NCBI GenBank assembly: GCA_026014485.1
Contig: JAOZIE010000002.1
Coordinates: 382,879 to 446,878 of the forward strand
Length of the DNA: 64,000 nucleotides
Reading direction: 5' to 3'
From: Candidatus Bathyarchaeota archaeon
GTDB lineage: Archaea; Thermoproteota; Bathyarchaeia; Bathyarchaeales; Bathycorpusculaceae
A program made the position numbers and the translations under genes. The notes beneath the pieces are model-generated. The model was not told where the DNA came from and ran no database searches. It worked only from the letters and a program-made list of their open reading frames with translations. Each line of letters opens with the position of its first letter. The first letter of the stretch is position 1. Shown in pieces: positions 51,625-60,015 of the stretch.

Positions 51625-53382
51625 ATGGCAAAATACAGATGTACTGTATGTAACTACGTTTTTGACGAAGAAAAAGAAGGCAAAAAATTCGCTGATTTAC
51701 CCAAAGAATGGGTGTGCCCCGTGTGCGGGGTCCCAACAAGCAGCTTTGTCCTCTTAGCCGAAAAACCTGTAGAAGCAAAAAAGCAGGGCAGAACCGTCTC
51801 TGAAGTTCTAGTTGACCAAATTGCGGAGTGGGGCGTAACCTACGTTTTCGGGGTTCCAGGCACTTCAACATTAGGAGTCTTGGATGCGATACGTAAAAAC
51901 AGCAAAATCAAGTACATCCAAGTCAGACATGAAGAAGTCGCGGCGTTTATGGCTTCAGCCTACGGCAAACTCACAGGTCACGTCGCCGCGTGCCTATCCG
52001 TTTCAGGACCAGGCGCCACAAACCTTGCCACAGGCTTGTATGACGCAAGCCTCGACTGCTCACCAGTGCTGGTTTTGTCAGGCATGGTTGCAAGGCAGTT
52101 CATTGGACCAGGCTCAATTCAAGAAATAGACCAGCATAGCTTCTTTGAACCCATCTGCGTATTCAACAAAATACTCATGTCTGAGAACCAGACAACTATG
52201 CTGGCGACGCTTGCCGTGAAAACTGCATTGCTTGACCGCGGAGTCAGCAACATCGGCATACCAAACGATGTACAAAAGCTGCCCTACGACACACCAATCC
52301 TCCCCTTTGAAGGAAGAATGCCCAACCTAGCATTCGGTGTAGAAGAATCCGTCATCGAGAAAGCCGCGCAGGCTATAGATTTCGCGGAGCGCCCCGTGGT
52401 TGTTGCGGGATTTGGCTGCCAAGGACAAGGAAACAAACTGATAGAGTTAGCTACAAAAATCTGCGCGCCCATAGTGACCACGTTTAGGGCAAAAGGCGTC
52501 GTCGATGAGGACCATCCGCTTCTGGCAGGATGCCACGGCGGCATCGGTTCAACCGCAGCTGCAGAACTTGTCACCAAAGCAGACCTGCTGGTGGTTATCG
52601 GCGCTTCATTTAGCGACTTCACGTTACTGCCTCAAAAACGCACGGTGCAAATCGACATAAACATGAAAAACATCGCCAAGAAATACCCCGTTGAAGTCGG
52701 GTTACTCGGCAACAGCGCCGTTTTGATTCCCAAGCTCACCCACAAAGCCCAAGAGAAAAAGAATCCTGCGTACCTCAACGAAATCTCTCGCCTCAAAGAA
52801 GCGTGGGTCAAGCAGCTATCCAAAGAAGCAGACGCCTCAGCTAGACCCATCCGTGCCCCCTACATAATGAAAGTCCTCCACGACAAAGTAGCATCAGATG
52901 CGGTTTTCTCGCTGGATGTGGGCGAGAACTGCTGGTGGTTTGGCAGAAACTTCCAGATGAAGAAAACACAGAAGATGGTGATGAGTGGATTGCTGGCGTC
53001 TATGGGTTCGGGACTGCCAGGCGCATTGGCAGCGGCGCTTGCGTACCCCAAAAGGCAGGTAATCTGCGTTACAGGCGATGGCGGCTTCACCCAAGTCATG
53101 GGCGACTTTGTCACCGCCCTCAAATACAACTTACCCATCAAAGTTTTCCTCATCAACAACAAACGGCTAGGCATGATTATGCAGGAACAGAAACTCGAAG
53201 GCTACCCCAGCAACGAAACAGAGCTTTTTGACTACAACTTCGCGGATTTTGCAGCGCATTCAGGCGGCGTAGGCATAAAAGTAACTGACCCCAGCCAGCT
53301 TGAAGCTGCAGTGGACAAGGCGTTAGCAGCAACCAAAGCCACCATCGTGGATATAGACACTGACCCCAGAAGGTTTCCGTAG
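51625..53382 (+). CDS. Rubredoxin-TPP-dependent enzyme fusion
   Basis: Residues 1-50 are a rubredoxin (YRCTVCNYVFD and EWVCPVCGVPTSSF: two C-x2-C pairs for one iron). After a short linker comes a complete TPP enzyme of the acetolactate synthase/pyruvate oxidase family. It shows VFGVPGTSTLGVLDAI, IQVRHEEVAAFMASAYGK with the catalytic Glu, SVSGPGATNLATGLYDA and the TPP/Mg motif VTGDGGFTQVMGDFVTAL ending in INNKR. The central domain has VVAGFGCQGQGNKL. The rubredoxin suggests direct electron transfer, so an oxidative pyruvate or oxo-acid reaction is likelier than acetolactate synthesis. No ALS small subunit is nearby. Confidence 0.9.
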   Translation: MAKYRCTVCNYVFDEEKEGKKFADLPKEWVCPVCGVPTSSFVLLAEKPVEAKKQGRTVSEVLVDQIAEWGVTYVFGVPGTSTLGVLDAIRKNSKIKYIQVRHEEVAAFMASAYGKLTGHVAACLSVSGPGATNLATGLYDASLDCSPVLVLSGMVARQFIGPGSIQEIDQHSFFEPICVFNKILMSENQTTMLATLAVKTALLDRGVSNIGIPNDVQKLPYDTPILPFEGRMPNLAFGVEESVIEKAAQAIDFAERPVVVAGFGCQGQGNKLIELATKICAPIVTTFRAKGVVDEDHPLLAGCHGGIGSTAAAELVTKADLLVVIGASFSDFTLLPQKRTVQIDINMKNIAKKYPVEVGLLGNSAVLIPKLTHKAQEKKNPAYLNEISRLKEAWVKQLSKEADASARPIRAPYIMKVLHDKVASDAVFSLDVGENCWWFGRNFQMKKTQKMVMSGLLASMGSGLPGALAAALAYPKRQVICVTGDGGFTQVMGDFVTALKYNLPIKVFLINNKRLGMIMQEQKLEGYPSNETELFDYNFADFAAHSGGVGIKVTDPSQLEAAVDKALAATKATIVDIDTDPRRFP

Positions 53383-53515
53383 CAAACACAACACAGCAAT
53401 CGACACTCAGTCTGCAGATGCCTTGCCAAAACACAGGTTTTTCTTCTTAAACACAAGACTTAACTTCCGACGCCCCCATTAATGCCTCAAAGCAACATAC
53501 CCGTGAGGCTTAAAC

Positions 53516-54181
53516 ATGAGCATAAAACGCTTCAGATGGATTCTGCCTGCAATCTTAATCACAGCGATTTTGGCGTCGTCAGTTTTAGCTCCAACTGCGC
53601 AGGCATTAACTTTCGAATTCACAGGGAACAACCTGAGTTACCTTAAGGTTTCATGCAGCCCAGACAACGTCAAACCCGGCGGAACCATCAACGTCACCGT
53701 TACTGCAAAGCTTTTGTTTGTAACTAACGAGTCCAATATAGCACACATCAAAATTTATACGGACACGACAGCTGAACCAAGAAAAACCATCACGGAAGGA
53801 GACATGGTTATACCAATGGACGCCACCGTCGGCACAGCCCAGTACTCGGTTTCTATCCCGACAAACGCAATCAACAACACATATATCCAAATGAGAATAG
53901 ACTACGACGGCGAAACCTTCTCGGGAATCAACCTCGCGCTAATTCAGAACCCAACCTACAACGACCTCATGGCTATAGCGCTAATCCTCCAATCACAAAA
54001 CAACAAGCTAACAGAAAACAACAACACCATCAACTTATTTGCCTACGTAGCCACATTCATCGCAATAGTATTCATCGCATCAACAGCCTACATAATAGCC
54101 ATAACTTTGAAAGCAAACAAAAAACGAAAAAACTTCCGCCAAACAACGCTACCCTCAACCAAAACAACAGATTCAACATAA
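53516..54181 (+). CDS. Exported protein with C-terminal membrane anchor
   Basis: A signal peptide (residues about 8-31, ending near AQALTF) leads an exported Ig-like beta domain of about 130 residues (FTGNNLSYLKVSCSPDNVKPGGTINVTVTAKLLF). A transmembrane helix near 183-206 and a basic Lys/Arg cytoplasmic tail follow. GTGAGG before ATG. A surface protein of unknown function. Confidence 0.72.
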   Translation: MSIKRFRWILPAILITAILASSVLAPTAQALTFEFTGNNLSYLKVSCSPDNVKPGGTINVTVTAKLLFVTNESNIAHIKIYTDTTAEPRKTITEGDMVIPMDATVGTAQYSVSIPTNAINNTYIQMRIDYDGETFSGINLALIQNPTYNDLMAIALILQSQNNKLTENNNTINLFAYVATFIAIVFIASTAYIIAITLKANKKRKNFRQTTLPSTKTTDST

Positions 54182-54783
54182 AACACAGAACAACTATCCA
54201 TCAACCCAAACCTGCAAAACTGAAAACAGCAGAACCCTGTAATCATGAGCCTATTTGGCGGCTAATATTGATTCGATGCAAAATCTATAGAGGGGTAGGT
54301 CGCTATTGGCAAATTATGCAGCCAAACCAACATGAAATCCAGTCAAAGACACCATAGGGGGACCCAGTGCGACAGACTGCAACTCTTGCTGTCTTTCCCA
54401 AGAGAGCATCTAATTTTTCTTCAGCTTGTTTGGATTTTAGGGGCAAAAAGGGTATACACGTTTTGTATGTTCCTGCGCGGTACCGAGCCATGTGACCTTT
54501 TACGGTAATCTTTAGCATCTTTAGCAGTGCGTCGTATTTCGCGTAAAGGTTTTTGGTTAGATTTTCAATGGTGCGCGGTCACTTTTTACCACGGAGGGTA
54601 TGTGTCAATATAAACGGAGTGCTTTTTTCTTTTCTATGTTTTAAGCAAAAAAGCCGTGTTAGAGCAGATAGGATTTATGGTTGGGAAGCAAAACCTGCCC
54701 TGTTTTTTAGGTTGGTACTTTCGATGTTACCATGGTTTGGTTGGCTAAACCTTTTTCATCGCAGGAAGCATATTAGCCTTTAG
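54182..54783. other. 600-bp stretch without a clear gene
   Basis: Apart from a possible degenerate minus-strand gene (listed separately), I see nothing functional except an AT-rich area around 54600-54640. A plus-strand frame ending at 54783 has no family features. Confidence 0.45.
54303..54518 (-). pseudogene. Possible remnant of a small basic protein gene
   Basis: Residues KITVKGHMARYRAGTYKTCIPF and QAEEKLDALLGKTARVAV read like a real compact domain. After that the frame continues into unlikely sequence (ISCWFGCIICQ). The frame also extends upstream as RTIENLTKNLYAKYDALLK without a start codon. This suggests a gene that has lost its ends, or a frameshift. Function unknown. Confidence 0.3.
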
Positions 54784-55149
54784 ATGAGCATTATGAAAGC
54801 TACAGATGTGCAAAAGGCAAAAACCGCAGTCAAGGCACTAAGTGAACTAAGCGACGCTAAGAAAGACGCTGCTTCAGCGTTAAAAAGCACATGTATTCAA
54901 GGCGAAGCCACGGAGAAACTTTGGAATGAAGGAAACAAATCCCGGCTCATCCAAATCGGAGTCTCTTTAGTTGTGTTCCCTGAACCTACGCCTGTAAGTG
55001 AGACTATTGGCGCAGGTTTCATAGCGGCAGGAGCAATCCAGAAGGGAATCAAAAGCCAAGCCATCTACATGGAGGACGTGGGGAAAACGCTGAAGAGTAC
55101 GCTTAGAGAAATAAAGGGGTCGCAAGAGGACCTGCAAATCGGACAATAG
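54784..55149 (+). CDS. Small helical protein
   Basis: A 121-residue, mainly helical protein with a hydrophobic glycine-rich centre (IGVSLVVFPEPTPVSETIGAGFIAAGAIQKGI) that could insert in or touch a membrane. Charged helices flank it on both sides. No family recognised. It precedes the signalling operon on the same strand but about 200 bp separate them. Confidence 0.6.
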   Translation: MSIMKATDVQKAKTAVKALSELSDAKKDAASALKSTCIQGEATEKLWNEGNKSRLIQIGVSLVVFPEPTPVSETIGAGFIAAGAIQKGIKSQAIYMEDVGKTLKSTLREIKGSQEDLQIGQ

Positions 55150-55350
55150 GTAACCGTGCTGTAAACAGTCTTTGCTGAAATTTGACCCCTCAGAGTTTGC
55201 AGTAGAATCGTAAATTCTAGAAAAGTTTATTATTGTTACTGAGTAGTTTACAATAGATTATCAGACGGAGGCTACTTTTCTACGCGCGAATCTGTTAGCA
55301 CTTCGGCGGATTCAACACAGCACAAGCAAAATTTTACGGGTAATTCACGT

Positions 55351-58038
55351 ATGTCTATTCTTGTAGTCAGCTCTAACCCTTCAGCTCTAAAGCAGATGGC
55401 TCGCTTTTTAGAAACACCTGAAAAAGTGGATTTCTCGACAGCTAATTCGGCGCAGGAAGCGTTGAACCAACTAAAGCAGAAAGTATTCGACGTAGTTATC
55501 TGCTCTGCCGTTTTGCCTGGAGGAGCGGGGCTTGACCTTTTAAGGAAACTGCGGCAAAACGGACTCACGGTTCCCTTCATTTTGGTGGCTGAAGCAGAAA
55601 ATGACCAAGCGGAAATTGAGGCATTAAGCCTTGGTGCAGAACGTTACATTAATGTCGGCGGTAGACTTGAGGTAGGCAAGGCAGAATTACGCCAAGCCCT
55701 CGCCAGTTTGGTCGAGAAAAAAACGATTCTTGATAACTGGAGAGTAAGCGAAGAAAAGTTCTACACCTTGATAGACTCAGCCAAAGATGGCATAGCCATG
55801 ATTGATGAGCAAGGGAGACTTGTTCATTGGAACAACACCTGTGAGCAGATTTTTGGTTACAAAAAAGAAGAAGTGTTGGGCAAAAAACTTCATTTTCTTA
55901 TGCCGCCAGAGCGGGTGCCTGCTTTTGAAGAAGCAAATAAGAACATGTACTCCAAGTTTCAGGCAAGTTCTGGAGCTTTCTCAGTAAAAGCGGTGCCGAT
56001 GCCTGGAGTCCGAAAAGACGGCACAGGCGTTCAGACAGAGATGTCAATGTCCTTTTTGTCAATAGGGACTAACTGGCTGGGGTTAGCAATTATCCGCGAC
56101 GTTACCGAACGCATAAAGACCGAAAACGAAATCTTGCTCGAAAAAGAACGGTCCAAAGCCATTTTGGACTCTTCGCCAGACGCCATAACCTTTCTTGATT
56201 TAAACGGGAAAATCGTTGATTGCAACGAGGCAACGCTTAACCTATTCGGTTACTCAAAAGAGGATCTGATTGGAAGAGATGGGTTAGACTTAGCAGTCGA
56301 AACTGACCGCAATATTGTAAGGTTGTTTGGTGAAAAAGTATTAAGAAAAGGTGTAGTCAGAAACGAGGAAGCCCGTGGTCTAAAGAAAACAGGGGAAACC
56401 TTCATAGCTGAATTCTCCGGCAGCAGGTTCATAGACAACAAGGGGCAACCATCTGGCTTTGTACTCACCATCAAGGATAGAACGGAAAGCAAAAAAGCTG
56501 AGGTGGCCCTTCAGAATTCAGAAGAGCATTTTCGTAGTCTGGCTGAGAATTCTCCAAACATGATTTTCATAAGCATAAAGGGGAAATTGGTGTATGTCAA
56601 CAAAGAAACCGAGTTGGTTATAGGTTATACAAAAGAGGAGTTTTATTCCCCTGACTTTGACTTCATGCAGTTGATTGCGCCCGAATTCAAAGAGACCGTT
56701 AAATCAAAGTTCAACAGGCACATGTCGGGGGAGGAAATTGGTCCCTACGAGTGCAAACTCGTTACGAAACAGGGGTTAACCAGAGAGGTAATAATAAATT
56801 CCAGAGAGATACGCTACAATGACGAACCCGCCCTTTTAGGAATTGCCACCGATATCACCGAACGCAAAAATGCCACGTTAGAGGCAGTTCGTGCAAAGGA
56901 GCAGTTTAGGGTTTATGTGGAAAATTCTCCTGTCGCAGTTTTTGTAGCGGATTCCGAGGGGCAATATGAGTATGTAAATGACGCTGCATCAAAACTGCTT
57001 GGCTACACCAGAGACGAACTATTGACAATGAGTATAATACAGTTAATCTTCCAAGAAGACATCCAAGCAGCTCTCGCGAAGTTTGTTGAAGTAAAGGAGA
57101 CTGGGCGATCCTTAAGCGAGATCGCTTTAAAGACAAAGAGTGGGTCACCTGTTTATGTTATTCTGAACTCTGTCAAGTTACCTAATGGGAATCTGCTTGC
57201 TTTCTGCGAAAATGTCACGGAACGCAAAAAAGCGGAAAAAGAAATGCGGATTCAGACAGAACGGCTGAAAGCCACATTTGCAGCTTCCCCAGACGCTATA
57301 ATAAGTATCAACATGGAGGGCAACATTGTTGACTGCAATGAAGAAACCTTACGAATTTTCAATTATCCATCCAAAGAAAGCCTGATTGGCAAACCCAGCC
57401 TAGAATTAGCGCCTGAATCAGAACGCCCTAAACTAGCTGGAGAGTTACGAGCTGTTTTGGAGAATAGCAAATTAGTTCGAAACGAAGAATTTGTTGGCGT
57501 GAAGGGCAGCGGCGAAGAGTTCAATATCGAAGTTTCGGAGAGCACCCTCAAAGATTATTCGGGTCAACCTGCAGGCATAATTGTCACTGTAAGGGATGTA
57601 ACGGAGCGCAAAAAAGCTGAAGAACAGATACGGCTACTATCCAGCGTTGTACAGCAAACGGTTGAGGGAATCGCTGTTTCTGACACTCAAGGAAAAATTC
57701 TCTTCGTAAATTCTGCTTGGCTGAAAATGCACAACTTTAAGGAAGAAGAAGAGAGCACCCTCGCTGGGCAGTGGGTTATGAAATTCTACTGTAACCAACA
57801 GCTTGAAGCCATCGACAAGAATTTCCAGCCTGACACCACATTTAGAGGGCGCATCACACAGGTGAAAAAGGATGGCACAACCTTCGCGGCTTTGGCAACT
57901 CTTAGTCCCCTCAGAAACGAAAAAGGCGAAGTTATCGGCATCATTCACATGGCAAAACCCCTCACGGAGATAGTCCGCGACATCCGCGATGTTAAATCTG
58001 CAAATGCGTGTGCAATAAAAAAAGAAGAAGCGAAGTAA
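55351..58038 (+). CDS. Degenerate receiver plus six PAS domains, no kinase
   Basis: An 895-residue sensor. Residues 1-120 resemble a response-regulator receiver, but the phospho-acceptor Asp is Ser (DVVICSAVLPGGAGLDLL) and the conserved Lys near GAERYINVGG is missing, so it cannot be phosphorylated normally. Six PAS domains follow, starting near residues 131, 260, 388, 516, 633 and 760, most ending with the PAC-type DVTERK... motif. There is no HisKA, HATPase or other output domain; the tail is DVKSANACAIKKEEAK. It ends two bases before the next gene. It probably senses a ligand or redox state and signals by contact with the KaiC/GTPase proteins. Confidence 0.9.
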   Translation: MSILVVSSNPSALKQMARFLETPEKVDFSTANSAQEALNQLKQKVFDVVICSAVLPGGAGLDLLRKLRQNGLTVPFILVAEAENDQAEIEALSLGAERYINVGGRLEVGKAELRQALASLVEKKTILDNWRVSEEKFYTLIDSAKDGIAMIDEQGRLVHWNNTCEQIFGYKKEEVLGKKLHFLMPPERVPAFEEANKNMYSKFQASSGAFSVKAVPMPGVRKDGTGVQTEMSMSFLSIGTNWLGLAIIRDVTERIKTENEILLEKERSKAILDSSPDAITFLDLNGKIVDCNEATLNLFGYSKEDLIGRDGLDLAVETDRNIVRLFGEKVLRKGVVRNEEARGLKKTGETFIAEFSGSRFIDNKGQPSGFVLTIKDRTESKKAEVALQNSEEHFRSLAENSPNMIFISIKGKLVYVNKETELVIGYTKEEFYSPDFDFMQLIAPEFKETVKSKFNRHMSGEEIGPYECKLVTKQGLTREVIINSREIRYNDEPALLGIATDITERKNATLEAVRAKEQFRVYVENSPVAVFVADSEGQYEYVNDAASKLLGYTRDELLTMSIIQLIFQEDIQAALAKFVEVKETGRSLSEIALKTKSGSPVYVILNSVKLPNGNLLAFCENVTERKKAEKEMRIQTERLKATFAASPDAIISINMEGNIVDCNEETLRIFNYPSKESLIGKPSLELAPESERPKLAGELRAVLENSKLVRNEEFVGVKGSGEEFNIEVSESTLKDYSGQPAGIIVTVRDVTERKKAEEQIRLLSSVVQQTVEGIAVSDTQGKILFVNSAWLKMHNFKEEEESTLAGQWVMKFYCNQQLEAIDKNFQPDTTFRGRITQVKKDGTTFAALATLSPLRNEKGEVIGIIHMAKPLTEIVRDIRDVKSANACAIKKEEAK

Positions 58039-58039
58039 C

Positions 58040-58765
58040 ATGACCCACGAACTTTTGCCTTCAGGGATAGACCTGCTTGATTCGGCGTTGAACGGCGGAT
58101 TCACTAAGCCATCAAATTTTCTTCTTATAGGCACGCCTTTATCGGCTAAAAAGGAAGTCGGGTTGATTCTGCTAAACGGGGGACTGGAAAGAGACGAAGC
58201 AGCCATTTACATTTCAACGTCAAACACAGCTGAGGAAGCAAGGTCTCACTGGGAAGACTACGGGTTTAAAGAGCAGTGGGAGGAGGAAGGCAGAGTGAAA
58301 TTTGTTGATTGCTACTCGAAAATGTTGAGTGCAACCGTTTCCGATACCCCCTCCATACGCAGGGTGCCCAGCATCTTAGATTACACTAAACTTTCAGTTG
58401 CCGTAAATGACTGGTGCACCAGCTACTATCTGCAAAACACCCCCGTGCGTCTAATGCTTGACTCCCTGTCTGCTTTCCTGATTTACAGCAGCCTCCAAAC
58501 CGTTATGCGGTTTCTGCACATTTTTTTGGGGCAGTTAAGAAAGCAGAACGCGCTTGGTTTTTTTCTACTTGAAGAAGGCGCCCACGAAATTGTCACCTTC
58601 AATCAGCTTAAGACTTTCTCGAATGGCGCAATCAGAGTCAATGAGGAGAGTAACATGATGCAGCTTGAAGGATACCGTCACGGCATGAATATTCCTTTAC
58701 CCTCTGCGGTTGTTCCTAAAGCCACCGCGGAGGCTTCCCAAGTATCATGTACACCAACAAAATGA
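58040..58765 (+). CDS. Degenerate KaiC-like RecA-fold protein
   Basis: The start TGIDLLDSALNGGF-like LPSGIDLLDSALNGGFTKPSNFLLIG is KaiC-like. The Walker A position reads GTPLSAKKEV, lacking the GK[T/S] needed for nucleotide binding. YISTSNTAEEARSHWEDYGF and the Walker B-like VRLMLDSLSAFLIY region are present. It is likely a non-catalytic partner or sensor. Translation follows the PAS gene directly (TAACATG). Confidence 0.8.
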   Translation: MTHELLPSGIDLLDSALNGGFTKPSNFLLIGTPLSAKKEVGLILLNGGLERDEAAIYISTSNTAEEARSHWEDYGFKEQWEEEGRVKFVDCYSKMLSATVSDTPSIRRVPSILDYTKLSVAVNDWCTSYYLQNTPVRLMLDSLSAFLIYSSLQTVMRFLHIFLGQLRKQNALGFFLLEEGAHEIVTFNQLKTFSNGAIRVNEESNMMQLEGYRHGMNIPLPSAVVPKATAEASQVSCTPTK

Positions 58766-58778
58766 GGCGAAAAGAAAA

Positions 58779-59489
58779 ATGAATTTAGAAAGAATACCCT
58801 CAGGCATAATGGGTTTGGACGAGTTAATCGGCGGCGGATTCCAAAAAGGAAAAACCTACCTTATCTCGGGAGAAGCAGGAACAGGAAAAACCATCTTCTG
58901 CCTCCAGTTCACGCTGGAGGGCTTAATGAACGGCAAAAACACAGTGTACTTAACCATAGACGAGCGACCCGCACATCTTGTTCAGGATGCAGCTACCTTC
59001 GGCTGGGACCTAGACGAACCAATCAGAAAGAAACGCCTAAACCTCATCGACATCACACCAGAGTTTTCGGAGCTGCGAATGGGGAAATTCAAAGGCGACG
59101 TTGAGAACCAGAAAATACTCGATGAAATCCGTGACCAAGTCAAAAAGGTCAAAGCTGAACGCGTCGTCATCGACCCAATCGCACCCATGTTTGCCAGCTC
59201 TGAGAACCAGTTTCAACTCCGCGAATATATCCGGCAGCTTATGTTTTCTCTGGATGAATTAGGCACAACCAACTTGGTTTCGTCTATCATTGATACTGGT
59301 TCAAACATGATTAGCAAGTTTGGAGTTGAAGAGTTCTTCGCGTCAGGAGTCATTGTTCTGTGGATGGAACGGGAGGAGATGGCTTACAACAGGGTGATGA
59401 TGGTTAGGAAAATGCGGGGAACACCCATAGATTTGAGGGTGCGCAAATTCACCATCGACTCCAAGACAGGCATCACGTTGTACGGGTGA
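58779..59489 (+). CDS. KaiC-like ATPase with intact P-loop
   Basis: A 236-residue RecA/KaiC ATPase: IPSGIMGLDELIGGGFQKGKTYLISGEAGTGKTIFCLQF (Walker A GEAGTGKT at 31-38), then TIDERPAHLVQDAATFGWDLDE, and Walker B RVVIDPIAPMFASSENQFQLREYIRQLMFSLDELGTT. Archaeal KaiC-like proteins act in signalling and motility regulation by ATP-dependent assembly and autophosphorylation. I begin at MNLERIPSG; an upstream frame overlaps the previous gene. Confidence 0.9.
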   Translation: MNLERIPSGIMGLDELIGGGFQKGKTYLISGEAGTGKTIFCLQFTLEGLMNGKNTVYLTIDERPAHLVQDAATFGWDLDEPIRKKRLNLIDITPEFSELRMGKFKGDVENQKILDEIRDQVKKVKAERVVIDPIAPMFASSENQFQLREYIRQLMFSLDELGTTNLVSSIIDTGSNMISKFGVEEFFASGVIVLWMEREEMAYNRVMMVRKMRGTPIDLRVRKFTIDSKTGITLYG

Positions 59490-59493
59490 CATA

Positions 59494-60015
59494 ATGCAGT
59501 ACGTTAGACGCCGTAGTGTCATAGTATGGGTCGCGGTCCTCTTGGCTCTCTATCTGGTCTTAACAAAGATAGACCTTATTGTACACTACGACCTCTACCA
59601 GTACGGACTCAAATTTGACTTAAGCTGGGCAAACCCCTACTGGTTCTGCTTAACGGCGTGCTTTTGGGGATTAGCAGCGCTGGCGGTTACGTCATATTGG
59701 CTTGAAAGCCGAAACAAAAACAAGTACCTCGTTACACTGCTTGCGTTAACAATCCTTATCCCCTACTATTTCGGGTTCGAAGATGTACTGTGGTTTCTTT
59801 CCCGCGGAAGCTTCCCCGCAGAAAGCGTTGAATGGTCATGGTTTTGGCTCAACAATTACTTCCCACCCTGGACAACTTCCAGACATATCACCTACAGCGT
59901 TATCGGAATGGTTCTGCTGACAAGTTTTTGGGGTTTATTCCTTGGGAAAAAGTGGATAACCTTTAGCTTCAGCTACCTGCGAAAGTACAAACCACGCAAA
60001 TCAAAGGCGAAGTAA
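59494..60015 (+). CDS. Four-span membrane protein of the signalling operon
   Basis: About four transmembrane helices (10-30, 45-66, 78-98, 127-146), aromatic-rich loops, and a basic cytoplasmic tail (YLRKYKPRKSKAK). Start four bases after the KaiC-like stop; its stop directly touches the next ATG. It probably anchors or senses for the cytoplasmic components. No family recognised. Confidence 0.75.
   Translation: MQYVRRRSVIVWVAVLLALYLVLTKIDLIVHYDLYQYGLKFDLSWANPYWFCLTACFWGLAALAVTSYWLESRNKNKYLVTLLALTILIPYYFGFEDVLWFLSRGSFPAESVEWSWFWLNNYFPPWTTSRHITYSVIGMVLLTSFWGLFLGKKWITFSFSYLRKYKPRKSKAK

Noticed and set aside
54553..54783. 76-residue plus-strand frame
   Set aside because: No ribosome site and no recognisable domain; ends just before the next gene by chance.
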